In this document: piece by piece, positions 1 through 6,308 of the stretch | Position numbering within the stretch: the first letter of the stretch is position 1 | How the letters are laid out: each line of letters opens with the position of its first letter | NCBI GenBank assembly: GCA_002434595.1 | Contig: DJKK01000283.1 | Span: forward strand, 3,898 to 11,096 | Length of the DNA stretch: 7,199 bases | Source: Alphaproteobacteria bacterium UBA6544 | GTDB lineage: Bacteria; Pseudomonadota; Alphaproteobacteria; UBA8366 | Direction of reading: 5' to 3' | Notes under the pieces: generated by a model | What the model was told of the DNA's origin: nothing | The model's input: the letters and a program-made list of their open reading frames with translations, nothing else | Databases searched by the model: none | Position numbers and translations under genes: made by a program

Positions 1-535
1 AGGTAAGCGACAAAGCGCCAAGCCGTCGGAGTTTCCAGGGTTTTGTTTAGCGGTTCGGTCTCCGATATTAATATCTAATCCACACCTATCCGTTCGGCGC
101 GCGCCGCAAGCCATAGTGTATGGACGGCGGCTACGGCGGAGTAAGTCAATGTTCCCGGCATCGTCTCCCAACCGAGCTGGCGGCCTTGGTCTATCTCCTG
201 ATCCGTGAAGGCGGCCAAATGCAGGTGCGCGTCATCCCGCTTAGTTTGAGAGAAGCGTATAACCGGGTGCCATCGCCTTCGTAAACGCGGAGCACGTGAG
301 CATTGGCGCGTTCGAAATTATCGCGCATTGCGCGTCTTCCCGGTTCGGATTTAACGACGACGAAACGCCAAGGTTCGCTCAAACCTGCCGAAGGCGCTAG
401 GCGATCAGCTTCAACCAGTCTCTGTGCGGTATCCGTTGGCAAGGGGTCGGTTTGAAATCGACGAACATCCCGCGGCCACCTAAGAAGGTCTTCGAGCTTC
501 AAGCGGAAATCGGAGTCGAAATCCGGCGCCGGTTC
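1..535 (-). pseudogene. Decayed BluB-like nitroreductase family gene (frameshift + nonsense), 3' end beyond window
   Basis: The family consists of FMN-dependent oxidoreductases; BluB itself makes 5,6-dimethylbenzimidazole from reduced FMN. The minus strand from about 535 reads PDFDSDFR, then DVRRFQTDPLP, LAPSAGLSEPWRFVVV and RLYASLKLSG, all typical of the BluB-like N-terminal half. At about 234-240 the frame is lost (net -1) and homology continues in another frame: HLAAFTDQEI, GWETMPGTLTYS, AAVHTLWLAARA. This second frame meets TAG at 75-77, where the family has the Trp of a GxGWVS motif (here GVD-stop). It then resumes in frame with PLNKTLETPTAWRFVAY up to the window edge. No ATG or GTG lies between the upstream in-frame stop at 575-577 and the first motif; TTG at 500-502 is the only alternative start. 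Two separate lesions argue for a true pseudogene rather than one base-calling error. It lies downstream of the dioxygenase gene on the same strand and may once have shared its transcript. Assignment to the BluB-like branch comes from remembered motifs. Confidence 0.8.
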
Positions 536-603
536 GGCAAGTCGGATTGCAGGTTCTTGCGCCTTCTCGAGACCCTATCAGAGCAGTCCTGGCGGCGCGA
601 GGT

Positions 604-1470
604 CTAGCTGTCCAGATAGGGTCGGTCGCCGCAAATCGTTGTCCGGTGCATGAGCCGGCGGCCATTTACCTCATCGAATGGCATCGCCTTGTGCATACTG
701 GAGCGGTTGTCCCAGATCAGGACATCGCCTGGACGCCAACTATGGACATAGGTGAATGCGGGTCCTGTCGCGAATTCGCAGAGTTCATCAAGAATCGGCT
801 GGCTCTCTTCTTCGCTCATGCCTTCAAAATTACGAATCCAGATCGGACTGAAGAAGGCAGCGCGGCGACCGGTTTCGGGGTGAGTACGCACACAGGGGTG
901 AGAGATCGGTGGTGTGTCCGCAATCTGTTTCTCCGTAAGCGGCGGGCGGTGCGCGTTCCGTTTTACATGGTTCCAGGGGTAATCAAAGACGGCTTTCTGT
1001 CGGGTCAACCATTCGCGACGCTCCTCCGGCAGGGCGTCATGAACTTCGAACATGCTGACGAAGGCGGTCTCGCCACCCTCTTCGGTACATTCAAGGCAAT
1101 GGAACACCGAACCGAGGCTTGGTTGTTCGATATAGGCGAGGTCGGAATGGTATTCTTTTGAGCCCCCGTAAGCACCGATATGTTTACCATTCTCTTTTAT
1201 GTTCGAGACCACGAATATTTCCGGATGACCGTCGAGGCAGAAATCCTGCAGCACGTGCGCCTCGAGTTCTCCGAACCGGCAACTGAAGGCGATGTGAGAT
1301 GTCGGCGTAAGATTCTGATTTCGAACGAGAAGCAGACTGCATTCCGAAAACTTGCGCCGCAAAATAGCAAAGGTGTCTACCGACACTGGTTGATTGATAT
1401 CGAGGCCATGGACTTCGGCGCCCATGAAGGGCGCGAGATCGGAAAATTTAAGGTGTTCGTTCGATGACAT
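604..1470 (-). CDS. TauD/TfdA family Fe(II)/2-oxoglutarate-dependent dioxygenase
   Basis: This is a predicted cytoplasmic non-haem iron oxygenase of 288 residues, the usual size for taurine or 2,4-D type dioxygenases. Family members couple 2-oxoglutarate decarboxylation to hydroxylation of a substrate, often cleaving a C-S or C-O bond. The iron ligands are visible: HSD at residues 108-110 (in KEYHSDLAY) and His260 (in NRSSMHKAMPF). Thr135 (GGETAF) and the RR pair at 271-272 (GRRLMHRTTI) fit the 2-oxoglutarate site, and GDRP near the C-terminus is typical. The open frame extends upstream to 1542, but ATG at 1470 is chosen: it has GGAG 8 nt before it (1479-1482), and family homology (LKFSDLAPFMGAEVHGLD) begins a few residues later. 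The gene is divergent from a CoA-transferase and followed by the nitroreductase remnant. The substrate is unknown; no sulfonate transport genes are in view to support taurine. Confidence 0.9.
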   Translation of the reverse strand: MSSNEHLKFSDLAPFMGAEVHGLDINQPVSVDTFAILRRKFSECSLLLVRNQNLTPTSHIAFSCRFGELEAHVLQDFCLDGHPEIFVVSNIKENGKHIGAYGGSKEYHSDLAYIEQPSLGSVFHCLECTEEGGETAFVSMFEVHDALPEERREWLTRQKAVFDYPWNHVKRNAHRPPLTEKQIADTPPISHPCVRTHPETGRRAAFFSPIWIRNFEGMSEEESQPILDELCEFATGPAFTYVHSWRPGDVLIWDNRSSMHKAMPFDEVNGRRLMHRTTICGDRPYLDS

Positions 1471-1575
1471 ATCGAAAACTCCAATGACTATTCTGTCGAA
1501 TGACCTCGGTCCAATGCCTGACTTGGCAAGAATTCGGCTCATATTAAAGAAAAAATATTACGAAGGAATCTTATT
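1471..1575. promoter_or_regulatory. Divergent promoter region, dioxygenase / CoA-transferase
   Basis: These 105 bp separate two divergent start codons, so promoters for both genes probably lie here (inference). Visible items are the dioxygenase ribosome-binding site (GGAG on minus, 1479-1482), the CoA-transferase site (AAGGAA, 1563-1568), a 4-2-4 inverted repeat GACCTCGGTC at 1502-1511, and an AT-rich run around 1542-1560. A TTGGCA occurs near 1524, but no -10 box sits at proper spacing from it, so no promoter is asserted precisely. A shared regulator is possible; no regulator gene is present in the window. Confidence 0.4.
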
Positions 1576-2787
1576 GTGCCAGATACACCGATAGGCCCGC
1601 TCCAAGGTATTCGGGTCATAGATCTCACGACGGTCATGCTTGGCCCTTTCTGTACCCAGATCCTCGGCGAAATGGGTGCGGATGTCATCAAGATCGAACC
1701 GCCCGGCGGTGACATCGGACGCTGGACCGGGACTTATAAGACAAAGGGCATGTCTTCAGCCTATCTGATGAAGGGGCGCAACAAACGGAGCGTCGTGCTC
1801 GATCTGAAGAAGCAGGATGCGCGGGAGCCGCTCAAACGTCTTGTGCAGAGCGCAGACGTATTCGTTCACAATATCCGGCCACAGGCGGCCGCGCGGCTCG
1901 GCATCGACTATCAATCCATTTCCGCGTGGAAGCCGGACATCGTTTATGCGGCGGCAACGGGATACGGTGAAGACGGTCCCTTTGTCGACAAACCGGCATA
2001 CGACGACCTTATCCAAGGTGCTTCCGGCTTGGCTTCGCTTTTCGGTTCCGTTACGGGTACGCCGCGATACGGACCGACCGTATTGGCCGACAAGACGACT
2101 GGATTGTTCCTGACCTATTCCATCTCCATGGCCCTGTTCCATCGCGAGCGCACGGGCGAGGGACAGAAGATTCACGTTCCGATGTATGAGGCCTTTGTGG
2201 GCTTCGTCATGAATGAACATATGCAGGGCCGCATGTATGATCCGCCTGTTGGCGAGGCGGGATATCGGCGGATGCTGACGCCACATCGTCGACCCTTCCC
2301 CACGTCGGATGGCTATGTTTGCGTACTTCCTTACAACGATAAGCATTGGGGACGATTCTTCACCGTCGCGGGCAAGCCGGAACTGGCAAAGGATCCGCGG
2401 TTTGCCGATCAGCCGTCGCGTTCGAAGAACATCGATGCGCTTTACGAAATCGTCACAGAGATTATGGCGCAACGCACGTCAGCCGACTGGCTGAAGGCGC
2501 TGGAAGAGGCCGATGTTCCCGTGATGCCGATGAACTCGCCGGAGGACCTGTTCGACTGCCCTCACCTCGAAGCAGTCGGGATGTTTCCCGAAGTTGATCA
2601 CCCCACGGAGGGCAAGCTGCGGCATATCAAGGTGCCGGTCTCGTTTTCGAAAACGCCGGGGGGATATTACCGGCATCCCGAGAACTTGGGAGAGAGCACC
2701 CGCGAAGCACTTTCCGGTGTTGGATTCAGCGATGATGAGATTGATGCCCTTATTGCCTCCGGTGCGGCGGTTCTACGGACTGACTAG
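1576..2787 (+). CDS. Class III (CaiB/BaiF family) CoA-transferase
   Basis: Predicted cytoplasmic enzyme of 403 residues, the normal length for the formyl-CoA transferase/CaiB/BaiF family, which moves CoA between carboxylic acids through an aspartyl-CoA thioester; the same fold includes alpha-methylacyl-CoA racemases. The N-terminus has the family opening (LQGIRVIDLTTVMLGPFC, then LGEMGADVIKIEPPGGD at about 31-46), followed by RNKRSVVLDLK (68-78), VFVHNIRP (95-102), YDDLIQGASGL (142-152), and the stretch containing Asp172 (VLADKTTG), which I take as the catalytic Asp corresponding to Asp169 of formyl-CoA transferase. ERTGEGQKIHVPMYE (191-205) is also diagnostic. The start is GTG at 1576, supported by AAGGAA 7 nt upstream. 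A racemase role cannot be fully excluded, but the ADxxTG context and length favour transferase. It probably activates an acid produced nearby; the donor and acceptor are unknown. Confidence 0.93.
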   Translation: MPDTPIGPLQGIRVIDLTTVMLGPFCTQILGEMGADVIKIEPPGGDIGRWTGTYKTKGMSSAYLMKGRNKRSVVLDLKKQDAREPLKRLVQSADVFVHNIRPQAAARLGIDYQSISAWKPDIVYAAATGYGEDGPFVDKPAYDDLIQGASGLASLFGSVTGTPRYGPTVLADKTTGLFLTYSISMALFHRERTGEGQKIHVPMYEAFVGFVMNEHMQGRMYDPPVGEAGYRRMLTPHRRPFPTSDGYVCVLPYNDKHWGRFFTVAGKPELAKDPRFADQPSRSKNIDALYEIVTEIMAQRTSADWLKALEEADVPVMPMNSPEDLFDCPHLEAVGMFPEVDHPTEGKLRHIKVPVSFSKTPGGYYRHPENLGESTREALSGVGFSDDEIDALIASGAAVLRTD

Positions 2788-3143
2788 GCAATATATATTT
2801 TAGCCTCATTATATCCGGAGATTTGGAGAATCTTGTCTAATGTTGAATCTACATGAGGTTACGGCGTGTTGAGAGCGTCTGGATGCGGGGTTCAACAATG
2901 TCTCGGTCGTCGCTTTATGGTCTTCGGGTCAATCTATTAAAAGGTGTCGTGCGGCGCATAACCACGTCGGCGTTTGACAGGCCAATCCGGGAAAGTGGCA
3001 GGTATGTCGCCCGCTATACGTGCCCTTTGCCGAAGCGCATGATTTAACGCACATCCAGAAACGCGATTCCCTGACTATCGCTATGCCGTTTCGCGGTTTC
3101 CGTCGCCGAGATAAGTGCGATCATGGCTTCCTCTGTTGCGATA
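2788..3143. other. Gene-poor gap between convergent CoA-transferase and alpha/beta hydrolase
   Basis: This stretch of about 356 bp holds no gene I can recognise on either strand. It begins AT-rich, with a perfect 10-bp palindrome AATATATATT at 2790-2799 directly after the CoA-transferase stop; no GC stem with a T-run (intrinsic terminator) is evident. Short open frames exist, such as 2853-3047 on plus, but their translation is Arg-rich and unlike any family I know. The only item with a translation signal is the 26-codon minus-strand frame listed separately (3044-3124). The region may be plain spacer or the residue of a decayed gene. Confidence 0.5.
3044..3124 (-). CDS. Possible 26-residue small protein or decayed gene start, downstream of the alpha/beta hydrolase
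   Basis: A short minus-strand frame starts with ATG at 3122-3124, only 19 nt after the hydrolase stop (TAA, 3144-3146), and ends in TAA at 3044-3046. The intervening sequence contains GAGGAAG (complement of 3127-3133) ending 2 nt before the ATG, a strong Shine-Dalgarno match given the short gap. The product would be 26 residues, beginning MIALISATETAKRHSD and ending GIAFLDVR. There is no transmembrane stretch and no family that I recognise. It could be a real small protein co-transcribed with the hydrolase, the stump of a gene lost by deletion or frameshift, or chance. The good ribosome-binding site and tight spacing are the only support. Confidence 0.3.
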   Translation of the reverse strand: MIALISATETAKRHSDSQGIAFLDVR

Positions 3144-4121
3144 TTACTTTAACGTTGAAAGGAATTTTCCAACCGCATCGATGAAGCCGAGGGTGTTTTG
3201 GGAGTGTACGTTGTGGCCGCAATTCGGAACGGTAACGAGATTGCCTTTCGGCAAGGCGTCACGGAAGCGTTCGGCCGCATCGTCCGCCAGGATGTTCGAG
3301 TTTGCGCCGCGCACGATGAGCGCCGGCATCTCGAAACTCGCGAGGTCATCGAAAGAGATCGCATCCCGGTTTTCGTCATGTACCTCGATTTCGCCGCGCC
3401 AGCGGCGGTAATCGCATTTCGAGATGTACTTGCCGTCCGCACGCTCCAGCATGTTGTACTTCACCGTGCGCTCGATGTGCTCTCGGCTGCGATAGGGATC
3501 GTATTCGCGAACGTTGCGAATGAAATGTTCTAGGTCATCGAAGATTTCGTTTCGCTTGACGAAGTTGGAGATCGTCTTACGACCCGCCTCTATGGTCTCA
3601 GGCCCAACGTCGACGATGACGAGGGCTACTGGATAGTCAGGGTTCGTACGTGTCATGAGCAAGGTGTTCCGGCCGCCCATTGAATGCCCCATTATAATCG
3701 GGTTTTGCAGCCCGATCGCGGCGACAAAAGCCTGTGCGTCTTGTGCCATCGTGAGGTTCGAATAATCACCGTTCCGCGCCCACTCGCTATCGCCGTGACC
3801 GCGCTGATCGAGCGCGATGATGCGGTATTTTTGCGCGAGGTGCAGGCTGACGAGGTCCCACGAATGAGCGGATTGATGGCCGCCGTGCAGCAACAGAATC
3901 GGCTGTGCGTCCGGTGCGCCCCATTCAAGATAGTGGAACCGCTGGTGGCGTACCACGACATTGCTCGACCGGTATTGAATATCCGGTGAATGCGGTATCG
4001 ATAGATCACAAGCACTCTCCAGCAAACTGGCAAACTCGCCGGTTTTCGTCATGTCGATGGGATCCACGCCATCGGCAAAGGCGTTCAAATAGAGACCGCG
4101 CTCGGTTATTGCGTCCTTCAT
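3144..4121 (-). CDS. Alpha/beta hydrolase fold protein
   Basis: Predicted 325-residue cytoplasmic hydrolase acting on an ester, amide or C-C bond; the substrate is unknown. Numbering from ATG at 4121: oxyanion-hole HGG at 79-81 (ILLLHGGHQSAHSWD), DQRGHGDS at 105-112, nucleophile elbow GHSMGG at 145-150 with Ser147, and His303 in the CGH near the C-terminus. The usual acid position in RGxxSDxL reads RGANSNIL, so Asn276 stands where Asp is common; Asp280 or Asp281 just after it could substitute. About 55 residues precede the fold (the core begins near HQRFHYLEWG), longer than in simple family members. The frame could start at ATG 4142 (332 residues), but that codon lacks a ribosome-binding site, whereas 4121 has GAGGG 11 nt upstream; the choice is not firm. 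It is divergent from the metallophosphoesterase and followed by a possible small frame. RutD, NicD and hydroxymuconate-semialdehyde hydrolases share this fold. Confidence 0.88.
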   Translation of the reverse strand: MKDAITERGLYLNAFADGVDPIDMTKTGEFASLLESACDLSIPHSPDIQYRSSNVVVRHQRFHYLEWGAPDAQPILLLHGGHQSAHSWDLVSLHLAQKYRIIALDQRGHGDSEWARNGDYSNLTMAQDAQAFVAAIGLQNPIIMGHSMGGRNTLLMTRTNPDYPVALVIVDVGPETIEAGRKTISNFVKRNEIFDDLEHFIRNVREYDPYRSREHIERTVKYNMLERADGKYISKCDYRRWRGEIEVHDENRDAISFDDLASFEMPALIVRGANSNILADDAAERFRDALPKGNLVTVPNCGHNVHSQNTLGFIDAVGKFLSTLK

Positions 4122-4270
4122 ATCGCCGCATGCCCTCTGCATAATTGCTGAGCCGTAACAAATAGGTCATGGCGCGGCGTCGAAAACCGCCACGAGGCTG
4201 GTATCCACCGAGCGTAAATGCATATTAGTCTCAATCACAGTCTCCACCCATCGACAACTCAGCGGCTTCA
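4122..4270. promoter_or_regulatory. Divergent promoter region, alpha/beta hydrolase / metallophosphoesterase
   Basis: This space lies between two divergent genes and should carry both promoters (inference from layout only). I see no well-spaced -35/-10 pair and no convincing operator repeat. The metallophosphoesterase start at 4271 has no clear Shine-Dalgarno sequence upstream (it is preceded by CTCAGCGGCTTCA), so it may be translated weakly or from a leaderless transcript. The 21 bp nearest the hydrolase would be coding if that gene starts at 4142. Confidence 0.35.
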
Positions 4271-5020
4271 ATGACGGATACCCTGCGCGTTGCCCATTGC
4301 TCCGACATACATCTGGACGGAGACCACTACCATCATGACCAGTATGTGAATGCGAGCGACTACTATCGTGAAATGTTCGATCGCGTGCTTGAACAGATGC
4401 GTACGCACGACCCGGATATAATGCTGCTGGCGGGAGACCTCTTCGATTCCAATCAAGCGACGACGGAAACTATTGAGTGGTCAATGGAACTGATCGCGGA
4501 TCAGCCCTGTCCGGTGGCCATGATACCCGGCAATCATGATTGTCTTGTCGAGGGTGGCATCTATCAGCGCTACGACTTCAAGGCCATTCCGAACCTTACG
4601 TTCCTGACCGAGGAAGAGGGCGAGAGCGCATGGATCGAGGAACTCGGCGTGGCGGTGTGGGGTAAGGGAATGGTGGATCATTCGCCGAACTTCAGCCCGC
4701 TCGGTGGCTGTCCGTCCCGGCCCGATGATTGTGAATTCTATCTCGGCATGGGGCACGGCATTCACGTCCCACACGGCGAACCGTCGCACCGGTCCTCGCC
4801 GATCCATATGGGTGAAATCGAGGACAGTCCGTTCGACTACCTCGCACTTGGCCATCACCATGCGGCCATGAAGCTGGTGACGAACGACACGACTGCGGCC
4901 TATTGCGGATCGCCGACCGATACGGTGGGTGGGGCCGCGACCTATGCCGTCATCGAGATTGAAAAGAACAACGTCACGCGTCTCGAAATCCTCGCGATCC
5001 CAGGAACCGAGAGGGATTAG
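4271..5020 (+). CDS. Calcineurin-like metallophosphoesterase, SbcD/Mre11-type
   Basis: A 249-residue binuclear-metal phosphoesterase. All five metal-site motifs are present in order: DIH at 12-14, GDLFD with Asp56, GNHD with Asn88 and His89, GHG with His162, and GHHH at 194-197. The following YCGSPT (211-216) resembles the YxGS signature after the last motif in SbcD/Mre11 nucleases. It ends soon after this, so it lacks the C-terminal capping region of full SbcD, and no SbcC-like ATPase is nearby. An unusual His/Asp/Tyr-rich patch, DGDHYHHDQY (16-25), follows motif I. It could be a stand-alone nuclease, a cyclic-nucleotide or other small-molecule phosphodiesterase; the fold is sure, the substrate is not. 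ATG at 4271 lies just before the first strand (LRVAHCSDIHL), which fixes the start despite a weak ribosome-binding site. A cupin gene follows on the same strand 98 nt later. Confidence 0.9.
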   Translation: MTDTLRVAHCSDIHLDGDHYHHDQYVNASDYYREMFDRVLEQMRTHDPDIMLLAGDLFDSNQATTETIEWSMELIADQPCPVAMIPGNHDCLVEGGIYQRYDFKAIPNLTFLTEEEGESAWIEELGVAVWGKGMVDHSPNFSPLGGCPSRPDDCEFYLGMGHGIHVPHGEPSHRSSPIHMGEIEDSPFDYLALGHHHAAMKLVTNDTTAAYCGSPTDTVGGAATYAVIEIEKNNVTRLEILAIPGTERD

Positions 5021-5118
5021 CCCGGCGCCGCACTTTGGCGTTTGCTTGCCAAGGCAGCACGGCCTTCCTACCATTTACCCGATACGAAACGTTTGAATTG
5101 GGACAGTGGGAGAGGGAC

Positions 5119-5529
5119 ATGAGCGCCGAGCCAGTCGAGAAAGATTTGAATCACGACATCGCAATCGCCAAGGCGGACAATCCGGTTATGGTGCCGGGGC
5201 GTCGCGACTTCCTGCAATACAGGGAGTTGGGCGTGACCAAGGCGAGTGAGGGCAAGATTCGTGCGCAGATAACCTCCGCGTCGGAAGGTCTCTCCGAAGA
5301 AACTGGGTGGCACGTGCATCTCTGCGAGGGACAATTCGTCTACATGCTGAGTGGCTGGGTCGACCTAGAGTTCGCAGGTGGTTGCGTTGAGCGCATCGGA
5401 CCGGGTGACTCGGTCTACATTCCTGGAAATACGCCACACAATGAGACGGCGACTTCGGATTCTTTTGAGTTGCTCGAGGTCTCGATCCCGGCAGATATGG
5501 GCACGGTGCCGTGCGATCCGCCGGACTAG
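5119..5529 (+). CDS. Small single-domain cupin protein
   Basis: A 136-residue protein with one cupin barrel. Cupin motif 1 is seen as GWHVH (His65, His67) through EGQFVYMLSG, and motif 2 as PGDSVYIPGNTPHNE (95-109) with His107. The fourth ligand, usually Glu, would be Gln72 or the offset Glu70, a common variation that still allows metal binding. Such proteins act as small dioxygenases, isomerases or sugar/acid-binding proteins, so no reaction can be assigned. The frame is open back to 5035, but ATG at 5119 is chosen because a strong purine-rich site GGGAGAGGGA (5108-5117) lies just before it. The preceding metallophosphoesterase ends 98 nt upstream on the same strand, so co-transcription is possible. 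Its stop is only 6 bp from the stop of the opposing hydrolase gene. A plausible alternative is a ligand-sensing or detoxifying accessory to the nearby catabolic enzymes. Confidence 0.87.
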   Translation: MSAEPVEKDLNHDIAIAKADNPVMVPGRRDFLQYRELGVTKASEGKIRAQITSASEGLSEETGWHVHLCEGQFVYMLSGWVDLEFAGGCVERIGPGDSVYIPGNTPHNETATSDSFELLEVSIPADMGTVPCDPPD

Positions 5530-5535
5530 GCTGGT

Positions 5536-6210
5536 TTAGCGCGGCCCCGCGTTATTGAGCGGGAACTCAGCTAGTTGGCCCATCACGGTATCGAGTTGCG
5601 AGACGGCCGACCAGCCGACGCGCATCATCTCGATCGCAGGGTCGTGCAGGTTCGGCAGCGTCGTACCGGTGCAATCCTCAACGACGATCGGCATGTAATC
5701 ACGGAAGCTCGCGTCCTTCGATGTTGCCGCAACACATTGGTTCGTCAGCACGCCGGTGAAGATTACCGTCTTCGCCTTGAGGCCGCGCAGAATGACGTCG
5801 AGGTTGGTTGCAAAAAAGCCGCTGAGGCGTGTCTTTTCTACATACCAATCGTCTGGATGCGGGCTTAGCGCATCAAAAATTTCATAGCCCCATGTCTTCT
5901 GACGTAATCCGCCATCGCGCAGGAAAGGCCGCAGTTTCATAAACGGGCCGCCATCCTCGACGCCTTTGGTGCCGTGTTGCGTCCAGACAACAGGAACTCC
6001 ACGCCGCCGAGCTTCTTCGGTCAATCGGACGATAGGCTCGATGACGCGGCGCATGTGCGCGATATCGATTCCGTTCTGTGCGTAATGCCCGTCGGGGTGA
6101 AGAAAATCGTTCTGGAGGTCGATCTGCACGAGGACCGTTTTGCCGGGCCTAAGATCGACTTCCGCCGCCTCGAACGGGGTTTTGCCATCTACGGCCGTGA
6201 AGTCATCCAT
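5536..6210 (-). CDS. Isochorismatase-like cysteine hydrolase (RutB/NicF-type amidohydrolase)
   Basis: A 224-residue cytoplasmic cysteine hydrolase. The catalytic triad of the family is complete: Asp31 in VQIDLQNDF, Lys126 in VEKTRLSGF, and Cys159 in GVLTNQCVAAT, the last preceded by the cis-peptide-type VLT. The pattern GGYxxxxGxDI-like (GHYAQNGIDI, 41-50), WTQHG (76-80), KTWGYEIFDALSPHPDD (105-121) and SGFFATNLDVILRG (130-143) resembles ureidoacrylate amidohydrolase RutB and other linear amide or carbamate hydrolases more than nicotinamidase. The likely reaction is removal of ammonia or carbamate from a small amide; the exact substrate is unknown. The start at ATG 6210 is supported by AGGAG (complement of 6221-6225) 10 nt upstream. 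It is divergent from the ThDP enzyme gene and convergent with the cupin. Its product acid could feed that enzyme or the CoA-transferase (inference). Confidence 0.92.
   Translation of the reverse strand: MDDFTAVDGKTPFEAAEVDLRPGKTVLVQIDLQNDFLHPDGHYAQNGIDIAHMRRVIEPIVRLTEEARRRGVPVVWTQHGTKGVEDGGPFMKLRPFLRDGGLRQKTWGYEIFDALSPHPDDWYVEKTRLSGFFATNLDVILRGLKAKTVIFTGVLTNQCVAATSKDASFRDYMPIVVEDCTGTTLPNLHDPAIEMMRVGWSAVSQLDTVMGQLAEFPLNNAGPR
5538..5553. terminator. Weak GC hairpin between convergent genes
   Basis: Directly after the cupin stop and overlapping the last codons of the opposing gene is CGCG-GCCC-CGCG (5540-5551), extendable by a G-T and an A-T pair at its base. On plus it is followed by ATTGAG and on minus by CTAAACC, so neither side has a proper T-run. 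It could slow or stop transcription from both directions, but it may simply reflect GC-rich coding sequence. Confidence 0.25.
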
Positions 6211-6308
6211 GATGTATGCGCTCCTGAGGGATTAGCGTACTCGCTACCGCAAAACGGAATACATCTAATTCACAACGATTTAAACCGCGACATACAGGAA
6301 TTTCCAGA
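6211..6308. promoter_or_regulatory. Divergent promoter region, isochorismatase-like hydrolase / ThDP enzyme
   Basis: These 98 bp separate two divergent starts and probably hold both promoters. The region is more AT-rich than its flanks around 6245-6295. Clear signals are the two ribosome-binding sites: AGGAG on minus (complement of 6221-6225) and AGGAA on plus (6296-6300), the latter inside a 4-1-4 inverted repeat GGAATTTCC (6297-6305). GAAT-N7-ATTC (6257-6271) is another weak symmetry. Neither repeat is strong enough to call an operator. No promoter boxes with convincing spacing are seen. Confidence 0.4.

Noticed and set aside
547..1161. Plus-strand open frame of 204 codons
   Set aside because: It lies antisense to the dioxygenase gene and past its end. 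The opposite strand carries clear family motifs, while this translation has none.
1756..2472. Minus-strand open frame of 238 codons
   Set aside because: It is antisense to the CoA-transferase, which has unmistakable motifs over the same stretch; the translation is Arg-rich and matches nothing known to me.
2788..3143. Insertion sequence or attachment site in the gene-poor gap
   Set aside because: I found no terminal inverted repeats, transposase motif, tRNA end or direct duplication; only a short AT palindrome at its left end.
4481..5074. Minus-strand open frame of 197 codons
   Set aside because: It is a shadow of the metallophosphoesterase gene, whose metal-binding motifs span the same bases.
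4271..5529. Phosphoesterase plus cupin as a defence module
   Set aside because: Apart from the nuclease-type fold nothing supports it: no ATPase, toxin, sensor or mobile context, and all neighbours are metabolic enzymes.
1..6210. A true Rut pyrimidine-degradation operon (RutB-, RutD- and RutE-like superfamilies all present)
   Set aside because: There is no RutA-type flavin monooxygenase, RutC or RutF. The genes are on both strands and far apart, and the nitroreductase remnant looks BluB-like rather than RutE-like.
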